A DNA stretch of 56,811 nucleotides from Anaerocolumna sp. GTDB lineage: Bacteria; Bacillota; Clostridia; Lachnospirales; Lachnospiraceae. The translations under genes and the position numbers were made by a program. Below are positions 10,628-20,555 of this stretch, piece by piece; within the stretch, counting starts at the first letter, position 1; each line of letters begins with the position of its first letter. Under the pieces are notes generated by a model, which did no database searches, was not told the origin of the DNA, and saw nothing but the letters and a program-made list of their open reading frames with translations. The stretch is from positions 1 to 56,811 of the forward strand of contig JAQSXJ010000030.1 in the NCBI GenBank assembly GCA_029256725.1, read 5' to 3'.

Positions 10628-12430
10628 ATGGAGATAAGGGACTATCTAAAAGAACACAAATTAATTACAGATGGAGCCATGGGAACCTATTATTCCAGGC
10701 TGCTAAACAATGATAATGCTGTATCAGAATACGGTAATATTAAGAAGGAAGACATAATAGTAGATATCCATAAAGCATATATCAAAGCCGGTGCGGTGTT
10801 AATCAGAACCAATACTTTTGCTGCCAATAAACAAACCCTGTCACAGTTTGGAGAAGAGCAGAAAGAGCTGATTAAGAATGCCTACCGTCTGGCGCAAAGA
10901 GCTGTAAAGGAAGTAAAGGCCGAAGGATATACAAAAGCACAAGATATCTATATCGCCTGTGATATAGGACCCATTCCGGAAAATGGCACCAGAACGGAAG
11001 AAGATATACTTGCAGAATATCTGGAGATGTGTGATGCCTTTTTAGAAGCAGGAGGAGAGGTATTTCTCTTTGAGACTTTTTCGGATTTCTATTACTTAAA
11101 AAATGTAACTGCATATATTAAAGAGAAGAAACCGGACGCGTTTATCATTACGAATTTCTGCCTTAATAAGAATGGTTTTACCACCAAGGGAATCAGTGCC
11201 AGAACCATACTTGAGACCATTGAAAAGATGGAGGAAATTGAGGCAGGAGGCTTCAACTGTGGTATCGGTTCCGGACATATGAATCAGATCCTAAAACGCC
11301 TGCCCTTCCCGGAGAAGAAATTCATTGTTGCAATGCCCAATGCCGGCTACCCGGAACAGTTTAAGAACCGGCTGGTCTTTATGGATAATGAAGGGTACTT
11401 TAGGGAGAATCTTCAGAAAATATGTGACCTGGGTGTTGATATTATCGGCGGCTGCTGTGGTACTACACCGGAATATATTCAGAATATGTCAGAACGTCTT
11501 CAGCTAAGAGCGGACTACAGGGGAGTCAGAAAAGACCTGGCCGAATTAAAGGAAACCAAAGTAGAAGTCAGAACCAATGAATTCTATGAGCTTTTTAAGA
11601 CAAGCAAGAAAGTAGTTGCAGTGGAGTTGGACCCTCCCTTTGATGCAAAGGATGAAAAGGTTATAGCCTGTGCCCTTAAGCTAAAAGAAACCGGTACAGA
11701 TATCATAACCATTGCCGATTCTCCTATGGGAAGAAGCAGAGTGGACTCCATTCTAATGGCTCTTAAGCTGCATAATGAAACAGGTTTACCGGTTATGCCC
11801 CATGTATGCTGCAGAGACAAGAATATGATTGCCATGCGTTCCACCTTACTTGGAGCCTATTTAGGAGGGATACGAAATATTCTGATCGTAACCGGAGACC
11901 CTATCCCCAGTGAACACAGACAGTCTACTACCGGTGTATTTGACTATAATTCCATTCAGCTCATGAATTATGTGAAAGAAATGAACAGGGAACATTTTCC
12001 GGAGGAACTTCTTTATTATGGAGGTGCCCTTAATTACGGACGAGGCCCTATAGAGAAGGTAGTTGAGAGGATGGAGAAGAAGATTGAGGCAGGTGCCGGA
12101 TATTTTCTTACTCAGCCTGTATATTCCGAGGAAGACATGCGGCGTTTGGAAGAAATTAAGAAAAGGGTAAATACTAAAATCTTATGCGGAATCATGCCTC
12201 TTGTAAGCTACACCAATGCGAACTTTATTAAGAATGAGATATCCGGTATCAATGTACCTGATTGGGTAGTAAAAAGATACCGCCCGGATATGGATAAAGA
12301 AGAGGCAGAAGGGGTAGCAGCAGACATTGCAAGCGAAATAATCAGGGATATAAGTCCCTTTGCAGACGGTTATTATTTTATGCTTCCCTTTAACCGAGTA
12401 AGCCTAATGGAAAAAATAAAGATTGTATAG
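10628..12430 (+). CDS. bifunctional homocysteine S-methyltransferase / 5,10-methylenetetrahydrofolate reductase
   Basis: 600 aa fusion. The N-terminal half (about 1-290) is a homocysteine methyltransferase domain with Zn-ligand signatures FNCGIGSG and GGCCGTTPEY. The C-terminal half (about 305-600) is an MTHFR flavoprotein domain, with AVELDPPFD at its start, then NILIVTGDP and FLTQPVYSEED. This is the YitJ-like architecture. It would make 5-methyl-THF and use or hand over methyl groups for methionine synthesis with the downstream MetH. The ribosome binding site is AGAGGA. It is the first gene of a three-gene unit. Confidence 0.95.
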   Translation: MEIRDYLKEHKLITDGAMGTYYSRLLNNDNAVSEYGNIKKEDIIVDIHKAYIKAGAVLIRTNTFAANKQTLSQFGEEQKELIKNAYRLAQRAVKEVKAEGYTKAQDIYIACDIGPIPENGTRTEEDILAEYLEMCDAFLEAGGEVFLFETFSDFYYLKNVTAYIKEKKPDAFIITNFCLNKNGFTTKGISARTILETIEKMEEIEAGGFNCGIGSGHMNQILKRLPFPEKKFIVAMPNAGYPEQFKNRLVFMDNEGYFRENLQKICDLGVDIIGGCCGTTPEYIQNMSERLQLRADYRGVRKDLAELKETKVEVRTNEFYELFKTSKKVVAVELDPPFDAKDEKVIACALKLKETGTDIITIADSPMGRSRVDSILMALKLHNETGLPVMPHVCCRDKNMIAMRSTLLGAYLGGIRNILIVTGDPIPSEHRQSTTGVFDYNSIQLMNYVKEMNREHFPEELLYYGGALNYGRGPIEKVVERMEKKIEAGAGYFLTQPVYSEEDMRRLEEIKKRVNTKILCGIMPLVSYTNANFIKNEISGINVPDWVVKRYRPDMDKEEAEGVAADIASEIIRDISPFADGYYFMLPFNRVSLMEKIKIV

Positions 12431-12474
12431 AGCAGAAAATAAAGGATATAAAGAAGAGGTATAGCGGTAAAATT

Positions 12475-12876
12475 ATGAGGGATATTGAGGATAAGCCTAT
12501 AGTAAGAGAGTCATTTGCCATGGCGTATAAAGGAGGAGAAATCTGGTTTGAGCAGCTGGATGCCCTTTATGGACATAAGGAACTGGTAATGGAGAAGTTT
12601 CATAAGGATTTGGAGATACTTAAGCGCCCCTCTTCTACCGGTCTGGTAGCGGTTAATATAAATCAGACGATAATAGAGGAGGACATGGCAAAGGATATAC
12701 TTGATCGGCTGATAGATTTGGATAAACTGCGCAAGGTAGTTTTTGTCGGAGCTGATAAGAAGATAAAACATTTTCTCAAAGGCAGATTGAAAGAACAGAG
12801 AGCCAAAACTACCTTTGCCTGTTCCTTTATAGATGATTATGAAAAGGCAAAGACCTGGCTGGTTGGAAATATATAA
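12475..12876 (+). CDS. STAS/SpoIIAA-like protein between the two met genes
   Basis: 133 aa, cytoplasmic. The region from about residue 52 on (SSTGLVAVNINQTII, LRKVVFVGADKKIKHFL, FIDDYEKAKTWL) has the alternating strand-helix pattern of STAS/SpoIIAA-like domains. The N-terminal portion (EDKPIVRESFAMAYKGGEIWFEQLDALYG) is unfamiliar. It lies 44 bases after the MTHFR fusion and 38 before metH, so it is probably co-transcribed and tied to methyl metabolism or cobalamin-enzyme upkeep. It is not the usual MetH reactivation domain. Function unknown. Confidence 0.75.
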   Translation: MRDIEDKPIVRESFAMAYKGGEIWFEQLDALYGHKELVMEKFHKDLEILKRPSSTGLVAVNINQTIIEEDMAKDILDRLIDLDKLRKVVFVGADKKIKHFLKGRLKEQRAKTTFACSFIDDYEKAKTWLVGNI

Positions 12877-12914
12877 GCGAAAAACTCAACTATAAATTCA
12901 GGAAAGAGGTTACC

Positions 12915-15401
12915 ATGACAAGAAAAGAATTCAGAGAGCTGACAAAGCAGAAAATCGTACTCTTAGACGGAGCGACAGGCAGCAATATGCAAAAAGCAGG
13001 GATGCCTACCGGTGTATGCCCGGAGGAATGGATACTTAAGAACCCTAATATTTTAGTTGATCTGCAAAAAGCATATATAGAAGCCGGAACGGATATTCTT
13101 TATGCGCCTACTTTTACCGGTAACCGCATAAAGCTTACGGAATATGGACTTGCAGACAGAATCGCAGAGATCAATCAGGAACTTGTAAAACTGTCAAAAC
13201 AGGCAGTAACAGAAGCGGCAGCTGACAGAAAAGTCTATATCGCCGGTGACCTTACCATGACCGGGCAGCAGCTATATCCTGTGGGAACTCTTCGTTTTGA
13301 AGAATTGGTAGAGGTATATAAGGAGCAGATTGCATATTTATTATTAGCCGGTGTTGACCTTTTTGTTATCGAGACTATGATGAGTCTTCAGGAATGCAGA
13401 GCAGCCCTTCTGGCAGTAAAAGAAACCTGTGAGCTTCCCGTTATGATAACCCTTACCTTTAATGAGAATAACAGGACTCTGTACGGCACGGATCCGGTAA
13501 CTGCAATCACCGTGCTTCAGAAGATGGGAGCCGATGCGGTTGGAGTGAACTGCTCCACTGGTCCGGAAGGCATGAAGGATATCGTAAGTGAAATGAAAAA
13601 GTATGCATCCGTTCCTATCATTGCAAAGCCAAATGCCGGTCTGCCAAAGCTTGTAAATGATGAAACGGTCTTTTCCATGGAAGGAAAAGAATTTGCAGAA
13701 GAAACCAAAGGACTTGTGGAAGCAGGAGCAGGAATTATCGGTGGCTGCTGCGGAACTACACCGGAGCATTTAGCTATGTTAAAGGCTTCCGTCAGTGAAC
13801 TTATGGTGCCGGAACTTACTCCTGAGAGAGTAAGAATTCTGACAACGGAACGTAAAGCCCTTAAGATCAAGGATAACGGGAAATTCCTTGTTATCGGTGA
13901 AAGAATCAACCCTACCGGTAAGAAAGCCCTTCAAGAAGAATTAAGACAGGGCAACTATCAGATGGTTACGGATTTTGCAAGGCAGCAGGAAGAAGACGGA
14001 GCGGATATTCTGGATGTGAATATGGGTATGAACGGCATTGATGAGAAGGAAGCCATGATCGAAGCAGTTTATGAGATTACCGGTTTCTCCGGACTGCCCT
14101 TAAGCATAGATACAAGTCATATCAGTGTAATGGAAGCTGCCCTTAGAATCTATCCGGGACGAGCTCTTATTAACTCCATCTCCCTGGAGAAGGAGAAGTT
14201 TGAGAAACTCATACCCATTGCCCATAAATACGGAGCCATGTTTATCCTGCTTCCTCTTTCCGATAAAGGCTTGCCAAAAGACCTTGAAGAGAAGAAAGAG
14301 ATTATTCATACTATCGTAGAAGAAGTTGTCAGAAACGGACTTGAAAAAGATGATATTATCGTAGATGGACTTGTAAATACCGTAGGAGCCAATCGTGATG
14401 CAGCACTTCAGACCCTTGAAACCATCAGGTACTGCAAAGAAGAGCTGGGACTGGCTACAGTAGTGGGATTATCTAATATTTCCTTCGGACTCCCTGAGAG
14501 ACAGTTTGTAAACAGTACTTTTCTGGCACTTGCTATCAAGGAAGGACTTACCATGGCAATAGCAAATCCTTCCCAGGAACTGTTAATGAACACAGCCTAT
14601 GCAGCAGACCTCCTCGCCGCCAAAGAAGAGTCAGACATCAGATATATTAAGAGAGTAACGGAAAGACCATCTTCTGTGGTAACCAGAAAGGAAGAACCCC
14701 TTAAGAAATCTGGAACGGATTCTACCAACCAAGTGAATGGAGCGGTAAGTCCTGGGGTTATAGAAGGGAATAAGACCTTTCAGGATGTTTACGATGCTGT
14801 AATAAAAGGAAATAGACGTGAGATTGTAGCTCGTGTACAGGAAGCTCTGAAAGAAGAAATTAAACCCTCCTTTGTTCTCGATGAGCTGCTGATACCGGGT
14901 ATTAATGAAGTAGGAAGGCTTTTTGACAAGCAGATTTATTTTCTTCCCCAGTTGATCTCGTCGGCAGAGGCCATGAAAACAGCAATAGATTATCTGGAGC
15001 CGCTGTTAAAAGACGGTCAGGCAGAAAAGAAGCTGGCAACGGTAATTATCGCAACCGTTTCCGGAGATGTTCATGATATCGGCAAGAATTTGGTGGTATT
15101 AATGCTAAAGAACTACGGATTTAATGTTATTGATCTGGGCAAAGACGTACCTTCGGAAAAAATCATAGAAACAGCCAGAGAGCAGGAGGCGGATATTATT
15201 GCATTATCAGCCCTGATGACCACAACCATGCTTGAAATGAAACGTGTTATAGCACTGAAAAATGAGGCGGGTTTAAAAGCAAAGGTAATAATCGGCGGTG
15301 CAGTTATTACGCAAAGTTATGCGGATGAGATAGGTGCAGACGGTTTTGCAGCAGATGCAGGTGAGACTGTAACGGTGATAAAAAGGATCTTAAAATTGTA
15401 A
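12915..15401 (+). CDS. metH: cobalamin-dependent methionine synthase MetH
   Basis: 828 aa. Homocysteine-binding domain (about 1-290) with VNCSTGPEGM and GGCCGTTPEH zinc ligands; pterin-binding domain (about 320-570; VIGERINPTGKK, ADILDVNMGMNG); B12 cap helices (about 620-710); and Rossmann B12 domain with the lower-ligand motif DVHDIGKN near residue 720. The C-terminal SAM-dependent reactivation domain of the E. coli-type enzyme (about 1200 aa) is absent, as usual in short Clostridia MetH, so reactivation must come from a separate protein. The ribosome binding site is AAAGAGG. Confidence 0.96.
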   Translation: MTRKEFRELTKQKIVLLDGATGSNMQKAGMPTGVCPEEWILKNPNILVDLQKAYIEAGTDILYAPTFTGNRIKLTEYGLADRIAEINQELVKLSKQAVTEAAADRKVYIAGDLTMTGQQLYPVGTLRFEELVEVYKEQIAYLLLAGVDLFVIETMMSLQECRAALLAVKETCELPVMITLTFNENNRTLYGTDPVTAITVLQKMGADAVGVNCSTGPEGMKDIVSEMKKYASVPIIAKPNAGLPKLVNDETVFSMEGKEFAEETKGLVEAGAGIIGGCCGTTPEHLAMLKASVSELMVPELTPERVRILTTERKALKIKDNGKFLVIGERINPTGKKALQEELRQGNYQMVTDFARQQEEDGADILDVNMGMNGIDEKEAMIEAVYEITGFSGLPLSIDTSHISVMEAALRIYPGRALINSISLEKEKFEKLIPIAHKYGAMFILLPLSDKGLPKDLEEKKEIIHTIVEEVVRNGLEKDDIIVDGLVNTVGANRDAALQTLETIRYCKEELGLATVVGLSNISFGLPERQFVNSTFLALAIKEGLTMAIANPSQELLMNTAYAADLLAAKEESDIRYIKRVTERPSSVVTRKEEPLKKSGTDSTNQVNGAVSPGVIEGNKTFQDVYDAVIKGNRREIVARVQEALKEEIKPSFVLDELLIPGINEVGRLFDKQIYFLPQLISSAEAMKTAIDYLEPLLKDGQAEKKLATVIIATVSGDVHDIGKNLVVLMLKNYGFNVIDLGKDVPSEKIIETAREQEADIIALSALMTTTMLEMKRVIALKNEAGLKAKVIIGGAVITQSYADEIGADGFAADAGETVTVIKRILKL

Positions 15402-15661
15402 GATTATAATTACGTTAGTAGAGTCAGCATATTTGAATCTTCAATCAAAACTAGTAATAGATTTAATAACCGCCGTAAGTTTGCAGGGTATCAAACTTAT
15501 GGTGGTTTTTGTTAATAAATACAATCACTTTAATTTAAAATTACACAATACTGAAAAGACAGCTGCAAAAAGGAACAAAGAAGGTACATTGTGCAATTTT
15601 AAAACATTAAAAGTAATTTTTTAAGTCCATTTATGTAAAATGCTGTTTTTCAAAAGTTCTA
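15402..15661 (+). other. intergenic region, no gene supported
   Basis: A 63-codon open frame exists at 15433-15624, but it lacks a ribosome binding site and has no recognisable composition, so I see nothing coding. No clear terminator was found after metH. The promoter and operator of the MarR unit begin at its right edge. Confidence 0.5.
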
Positions 15662-15689
15662 TTGACTTCATTCAAAAAAGAACTATAAT
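15662..15689 (+). promoter_or_regulatory. promoter of the marR-ABC operon
   Basis: TTGACT and TATAAT are spaced by 16 bases, placing the transcription start inside the dyad that follows. Drives the MarR regulator and the ABC exporter genes. Confidence 0.85.
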
Positions 15690-15690
15690 A

Positions 15691-15727
15691 TTTGTTGAGC
15701 ATCTCAATAGTTGAGGTACTCAACAAA
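15691..15727 (+). promoter_or_regulatory. nested-dyad operator, probably for the adjacent MarR protein
   Basis: Two concentric inverted repeats share one centre (15709): the outer pair TTTGTTGAG / CTCAACAAA and the inner pair CTCAA / TTGAG. It directly follows the -10 box, so a bound dimer (or two) would block initiation. Location and symmetry are typical of MarR autorepression. The identity of the binder is inferred from adjacency. Confidence 0.8.
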
Positions 15728-15787
15728 CTGAGAGCATATGAATATAAGAGCTTGGTAAGAAGAAGTTCTTAAGGAGGAATTAGAATA

Positions 15788-16300
15788 ATGGCAGATAAAC
15801 GGGTAGATAAGGATTATGAAGGAACCATAAGCCATGAGTTCATTACCACCTTGAATAAAGTACGCAAGCTGATGGGAAGACTTCATGGGAATAGAAGTCT
15901 GTATCCGGCTGAATTTATGATGTTAGGCGCAATACATCACGGCAAGCATTGTGAAGAGAACAAAGCTGAAACGAACGAGCCAGGAGTACGCGTTGGTGAA
16001 CTTAGTAAGATGGTTCATTCTACCAAGTCGGCCACGTCTAAGATGCTGAAAGCTTTAGAAGAAAAAGGATATGTAACGAGAATAACTGACACCAAAGACC
16101 GACGTGTTGTATATATATGCCTGACGGACAGAGGGCATGAGATTATCCAGGAGTCAATATCCCAGCTGCGGATATTTACGGATAATACCATTCAGAAAAT
16201 GGGAGAAGATGACACGAGAAGCTTAATTGAAATGCTTAACAAGTTATATGATGCCATGGTCGAGGTGTTGGGGGAATCAGATAAAACGGATGATTTCTAA
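15788..16300 (+). CDS. MarR family transcriptional regulator
   Basis: 170 aa winged-helix regulator. The DNA-binding region includes GVRVGELSKMVHSTKSATSK (recognition helix) and the wing KGYVTRITDTKDRRVVYICLT, the classic MarR pattern of D-x-R-D-x-R. The insert HHGKHCEENKAETNEPG between helices carries a cysteine and histidines, possibly sensory. The ribosome binding site is AAGGAGG. It leads the ABC exporter operon by 37 bases and likely represses it from the dyad upstream until a drug or stress ligand binds. Confidence 0.92.
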   Translation: MADKRVDKDYEGTISHEFITTLNKVRKLMGRLHGNRSLYPAEFMMLGAIHHGKHCEENKAETNEPGVRVGELSKMVHSTKSATSKMLKALEEKGYVTRITDTKDRRVVYICLTDRGHEIIQESISQLRIFTDNTIQKMGEDDTRSLIEMLNKLYDAMVEVLGESDKTDDF

Positions 16301-16337
16301 TGGCAACAAAGTAAGAACATATTAGAAAGGAGCACCC

Positions 16338-18578
16338 ATGTTTAAATTATTAAAACTGTTAAAATCCTCCTGGGCTATCATGCTTGTGGTAATTGCCCTT
16401 TTGGGATTGCAGGCTTATTGTGATTTATCCCTGCCTTCATATACCTCCAAAATCGTGGATGTAGGTATACAGGGGGGAGGAATCGAAAATGCTGCCCCGG
16501 AAGCCATGCTGGAAAGCCATATGAAGGTTTACTTATATTTTCTGGATGAGAACGGACAAAAAGAAGTACTGGATTCCTATACACTGGTAACGAAAGATTC
16601 AGTTTCCGAGAGTGATTATAAGGATTATTTGAAGGAGTATCCGGAACTTGCCAATGAAAATATTTATGTGTTAGATAACAAAGAAAACATCGAATCTTTA
16701 AATGATATCTTAGCAGATTCAATGTTACTGGCAGGTACATTAAGCCAGGAATCAGATGAACTCACACCTCTAAAGGAACAGTTAAAAGCTGCCGTTCCTG
16801 ACGAGCTAAAAAGCGCGACTTTATTACAGATGATCGTATCACTGCCAAAAGAACAGACAGCTCAGATACTTGAACCTATTAAAACATCTTTTGCAGCTTT
16901 GTCTGATTCTATGAGAGTTCAGGCCGCTACCAAGGTAGTAAAGGAAGAATATAAAGCCTTAGGAATAGATACTGATAAGATTCAGACACAGTATATCCTT
17001 CTTGCAGGACTTAAGATGTTAGGATTTGCATTAATAGCCATGATCTCTACTGTACTGGTAGGTTTCTTCTCTGCCAGAATAGCAGCAGGCCTTGGTATGG
17101 AACTCAGAGGAAAGGTATTCCGTAAGGTAGTTGGTTTTTCAAATTCGGAATTCGATCATTTCTCCACAGCTTCCCTAATTACAAGAAGTACCAATGATAT
17201 TCAGCAGATACAGATGATGCTGGTATTCTTAATCCGTATTGTATTTTATTCACCGATTCTTGCAATCGGAGGAGTTATTAAGGTATTAAACACCAATGTA
17301 TCCATGACCTGGATCATTGCACTAGCTGTATTTATTATTATCATGGTAGTGGGTATCTTATTTGCAGTTGCCATGCCTAAGTTTAAGGCAATACAGAAAC
17401 TGGTGGATCGTCTGAATCTGGTAACCAGAGAAATTCTTACGGGACTTCCGGTTATCCGTGCTTTCCATAAAGAACGTACGGAGGAAAAGCGTTTTGATAT
17501 AGCCAATAAAGATCTGACAGCAACTAATCTTTTTGTAAACAGATCTATGGCATTTATGATGCCTGTTATGATGTTTGTTATGAACGGTGTATCAGTACTT
17601 ATTCTCTGGAGCGGTGCTCATGGAATCAGTGATGGAAATATGCAGGTAGGTGATTTGATGGCATTCTTACAGTATACCATGCAGATAATCTTCTCCTTCC
17701 TGATGTTCACTATGATTTCAATTATGCTGCCAAGAGCTACTGTTGCAGCAGGACGTATCCTGGAAGTATTGGAATCTAAGGTTACCATTCATGATCCTGC
17801 TTCTTCCAAAGCATTTAAGGCTGATAAAAAAGGTTACGTGGAATTTAATTCTGTCTGTTTTAAGTACCCCGGTGCAGAGGATAATGTACTGGAAGACATC
17901 AGCTTTACCGCAGAACCTGGAAAGACAACTGCATTTATTGGAAGTACCGGAAGCGGTAAGTCTACCTTGGTGCATTTGATACCGAGATTCTATGATGTAA
18001 CAGGCGGAAATATTTTGGTGGATGGTGTTGATGTCAGAGATCTGACACAGCATGATTTACGTGAGAAGATAGGTTTTGTTCCTCAAAAAGGAGTACTGTT
18101 CACCGGAACCATTGAGTCCAATATCAAGTATGGTAAGCAGGATGCAGGGGAAGAGGAAATGAAGAAGGCTGCCCGCATTGCTCAGGCATTGGATTTCATT
18201 GAAGAAAAACCGGAAAAGTATGAGACAGCGATATCACAGGGTGGTAACAATGTATCAGGCGGACAGAAACAAAGACTTTCCATCGCAAGAGCAATCGCGA
18301 AGGAACCGGATGTCTTCATCTTTGATGACAGCTTCTCTGCTCTTGATTACAAGACAGATGTGGCACTTCGTAAGGCTTTGAATGAGGAAATTAAGAATAA
18401 GACTATTCTTATTGTTGCCCAGAGAATATCTACGATTCTTCATGCGGATCAGATAATTGTTCTGGACGAAGGCAAGATAGTAGGAAAAGGTACTCATCAG
18501 GAGCTGCTAAGAAATTGCGAGGTTTACAACCAGATTGCATTATCACAGCTGTCAAAGGAGGAACTGGCATATGAGTGA
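16338..18578 (+). CDS. ABC exporter subunit (membrane + ATPase fusion) with large extracellular insert
   Basis: 746 aa. TM1 is followed by an unusually long hydrophilic segment (about residues 35-225) before the remaining membrane helices, then the ATPase with Walker A GSTGSGKST, signature VSGGQKQRLS and Walker B VFIFDDSFSALD. The D-D after Walker B in place of D-E suggests a degenerate catalytic site, the known asymmetry of heterodimeric exporters such as BmrCD. It overlaps the next ABC gene by 8 bases. Probably a multidrug or peptide exporter under MarR control. Confidence 0.92.
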   Translation: MFKLLKLLKSSWAIMLVVIALLGLQAYCDLSLPSYTSKIVDVGIQGGGIENAAPEAMLESHMKVYLYFLDENGQKEVLDSYTLVTKDSVSESDYKDYLKEYPELANENIYVLDNKENIESLNDILADSMLLAGTLSQESDELTPLKEQLKAAVPDELKSATLLQMIVSLPKEQTAQILEPIKTSFAALSDSMRVQAATKVVKEEYKALGIDTDKIQTQYILLAGLKMLGFALIAMISTVLVGFFSARIAAGLGMELRGKVFRKVVGFSNSEFDHFSTASLITRSTNDIQQIQMMLVFLIRIVFYSPILAIGGVIKVLNTNVSMTWIIALAVFIIIMVVGILFAVAMPKFKAIQKLVDRLNLVTREILTGLPVIRAFHKERTEEKRFDIANKDLTATNLFVNRSMAFMMPVMMFVMNGVSVLILWSGAHGISDGNMQVGDLMAFLQYTMQIIFSFLMFTMISIMLPRATVAAGRILEVLESKVTIHDPASSKAFKADKKGYVEFNSVCFKYPGAEDNVLEDISFTAEPGKTTAFIGSTGSGKSTLVHLIPRFYDVTGGNILVDGVDVRDLTQHDLREKIGFVPQKGVLFTGTIESNIKYGKQDAGEEEMKKAARIAQALDFIEEKPEKYETAISQGGNNVSGGQKQRLSIARAIAKEPDVFIFDDSFSALDYKTDVALRKALNEEIKNKTILIVAQRISTILHADQIIVLDEGKIVGKGTHQELLRNCEVYNQIALSQLSKEELAYE

Positions 18579-20430
18579 TGAGAGAAATAAACAGACAGCA
18601 CGTCCCAGAGGCGGCAGAGGACCTATGGGCGGCGGTCCCTTTGGCGGACCGGTTGAAAAGCCTAAGGATTTTAAAGGCTCTGTATCAAAGCTGATGAAAT
18701 ATATATCCGCTTATAAAATCAGCATCATACTTGCAATGCTGTTTGCAGCGGGAAGTGCGGTATTCTTTATTGTAGGTCCTAAGCGACTGGGTAATATCAC
18801 AACTGATATATTTGCAGGTTATACGGCTAAGCTTCAGGGAACTGGTGGAATTGATTTTACGAAGATTGGCAAAGCTCTTATTGTCCTTCTTATATTGTAT
18901 ATTGCAAGTTCAGTATTTAACTTTGTGCAGGGATATATCATGTCAGGTGTAACCCAGAAGGTTACTTACAGGCTGCGTACCGAGATATCAACTAAGATAA
19001 ACCGCATGCCAATGAACTATTTTGAAACCAAGACCCATGGTGAAGTGTTATCCAGAGTAACAAATGATGTTGATACCTTAAGCCAGAGCTTAAATCAGAG
19101 TATTACTACTGTAATTACAGCAGTAACCCAGATTATTGGTATCACGGTTATGATGATAACCATCAGTGGAAGAATGACAATTGTTGCAGTACTTACTTTG
19201 CCTGTTTCTTCACTGCTGATAGCTTTGATCATGAAAAAATCTCAGAAATACTTTAAATCACAGCAGGAATATCTAGGTCATGTAAATGGTCAGGTAGAAG
19301 AAGTTTATTCCGGTCATAATATTGTTAAAGCTTTTAATGGTGAGAAACAGGTAATTGAAGAATTTGAAAAGTCCAACAGCACCTTATATGGTTCTGCCTG
19401 GAAATCTCAGTTCTTATCCGGTATGATGATGCCTATTATGGGCTTTGTAGGAAATATCGGTTATGTGGCAGTTGCTATCCTGGGTGGTTATCTGACAATT
19501 AAGAAAACTATTGAAGTCGGTGATATCCAGTCCTTTATTCAATATGTAAGAAGCTTCAATCAGCCTATTTCTCAGATTGCTCAGATCTCCACTCAGTTAC
19601 AGCAGACAGCTGCTGCAGCGGAAAGAGTATTTGAGTTCTTAGAGGAAGAGGAGGAAGATCAGACCGTACCTAATGCCGTTAATCCTGAAATTGTTGAGAG
19701 CAGAGTAGAATTTAAGAATGTTAAATTCGGTTATAATTCCGATAAGATCGTTATCAATAATTTCTCCGCTGAAATAGATAAAGGACAGAAGATTGCAATT
19801 GTGGGTCCTACCGGAGCTGGTAAGACTACTATGGTAAAACTGTTAATGCGTTTCTATGACGTTAATTCCGGCGAGATTCTGATTGACGGTCATAACATCA
19901 AGGACTTCAACCGCGGAGAACTGCGTAAGATGTTTGGTATGGTATTACAGGATACCTGGCTCTTTAACGGAAGCATTATGGAAAATATCCGTTATGGTAA
20001 AGAAGACGCAACAGATGAAGAGGTTATTGCAGCAGCCAAAGCGGCCCATGCCCATCATTTTATATCTACCCTTCCGGATGGTTATCAGATGGTATTAAAT
20101 GAAGAAGCCAGCAATGTATCACAGGGACAGAAGCAGCTATTAACCATAGCAAGAGCTATCCTGGCAGATCCCAAGATTCTGATTCTGGATGAAGCTACAA
20201 GCTCTGTTGATACCAGAACCGAAGTCAGAATTCAGAAGGCCATGGATAACCTGATGAAAGGCAGAACCAGCTTTATCATTGCCCACAGACTTTCAACTAT
20301 CAAAGATGCTGATCTTATCCTTGTTATGAAGGACGGAGATATCGTTGAACAGGGTAACCATGAAGAACTCTTAAAGAAACAGGGCTTCTATGCAGGACTT
20401 TATAATTCACAGTTTGAAGAGACAGCTTAA
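18571..20430 (+). CDS. ABC exporter partner subunit (membrane + ATPase fusion)
   Basis: 619 aa from the ATG at 18571, preceded by AAAGGAGG inside the upstream gene. A glycine-rich cytoplasmic N-terminus (RPRGGRGPMGGGPFGGP) precedes six membrane helices. The ATPase has Walker A GPTGAGKTT, Walker B ILILDEATSSVD with the catalytic Glu intact, and the H loop IIAHRLSTI. The signature reads VSQGQKQLL, with Q in place of the first G. Together with the upstream subunit it forms a heterodimer with one canonical and one degenerate ATP site. Confidence 0.93.
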   Translation: MSDERNKQTARPRGGRGPMGGGPFGGPVEKPKDFKGSVSKLMKYISAYKISIILAMLFAAGSAVFFIVGPKRLGNITTDIFAGYTAKLQGTGGIDFTKIGKALIVLLILYIASSVFNFVQGYIMSGVTQKVTYRLRTEISTKINRMPMNYFETKTHGEVLSRVTNDVDTLSQSLNQSITTVITAVTQIIGITVMMITISGRMTIVAVLTLPVSSLLIALIMKKSQKYFKSQQEYLGHVNGQVEEVYSGHNIVKAFNGEKQVIEEFEKSNSTLYGSAWKSQFLSGMMMPIMGFVGNIGYVAVAILGGYLTIKKTIEVGDIQSFIQYVRSFNQPISQIAQISTQLQQTAAAAERVFEFLEEEEEDQTVPNAVNPEIVESRVEFKNVKFGYNSDKIVINNFSAEIDKGQKIAIVGPTGAGKTTMVKLLMRFYDVNSGEILIDGHNIKDFNRGELRKMFGMVLQDTWLFNGSIMENIRYGKEDATDEEVIAAAKAAHAHHFISTLPDGYQMVLNEEASNVSQGQKQLLTIARAILADPKILILDEATSSVDTRTEVRIQKAMDNLMKGRTSFIIAHRLSTIKDADLILVMKDGDIVEQGNHEELLKKQGFYAGLYNSQFEETA

Positions 20431-20500
20431 TTATAATTGCCTAGGTTATTGTGCTTGCTAAAAACTACCCTATAGATTAATATAAATATAACGGACTTCA

Positions 20501-20555
20501 TAACACCCTCTGCTTAAAAATGTATCTGAGGTTAAAGCAGAGGGTGTTATTTATA
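20501..20555 (+). terminator. terminator of the marR-ABC operon
   Basis: A 15-bp perfect stem (TAACACCCTCTGCTT with AAGCAGAGGGTGTTA) around a 19-base loop is followed by TTTAT. The remaining gap to 20831 holds nothing I can recognise. Confidence 0.85.

Noticed and set aside
15433..15624. 63-codon frame after metH
   Set aside because: No ribosome binding site, no recognisable protein features, and the sequence is AT-rich intergenic in character.
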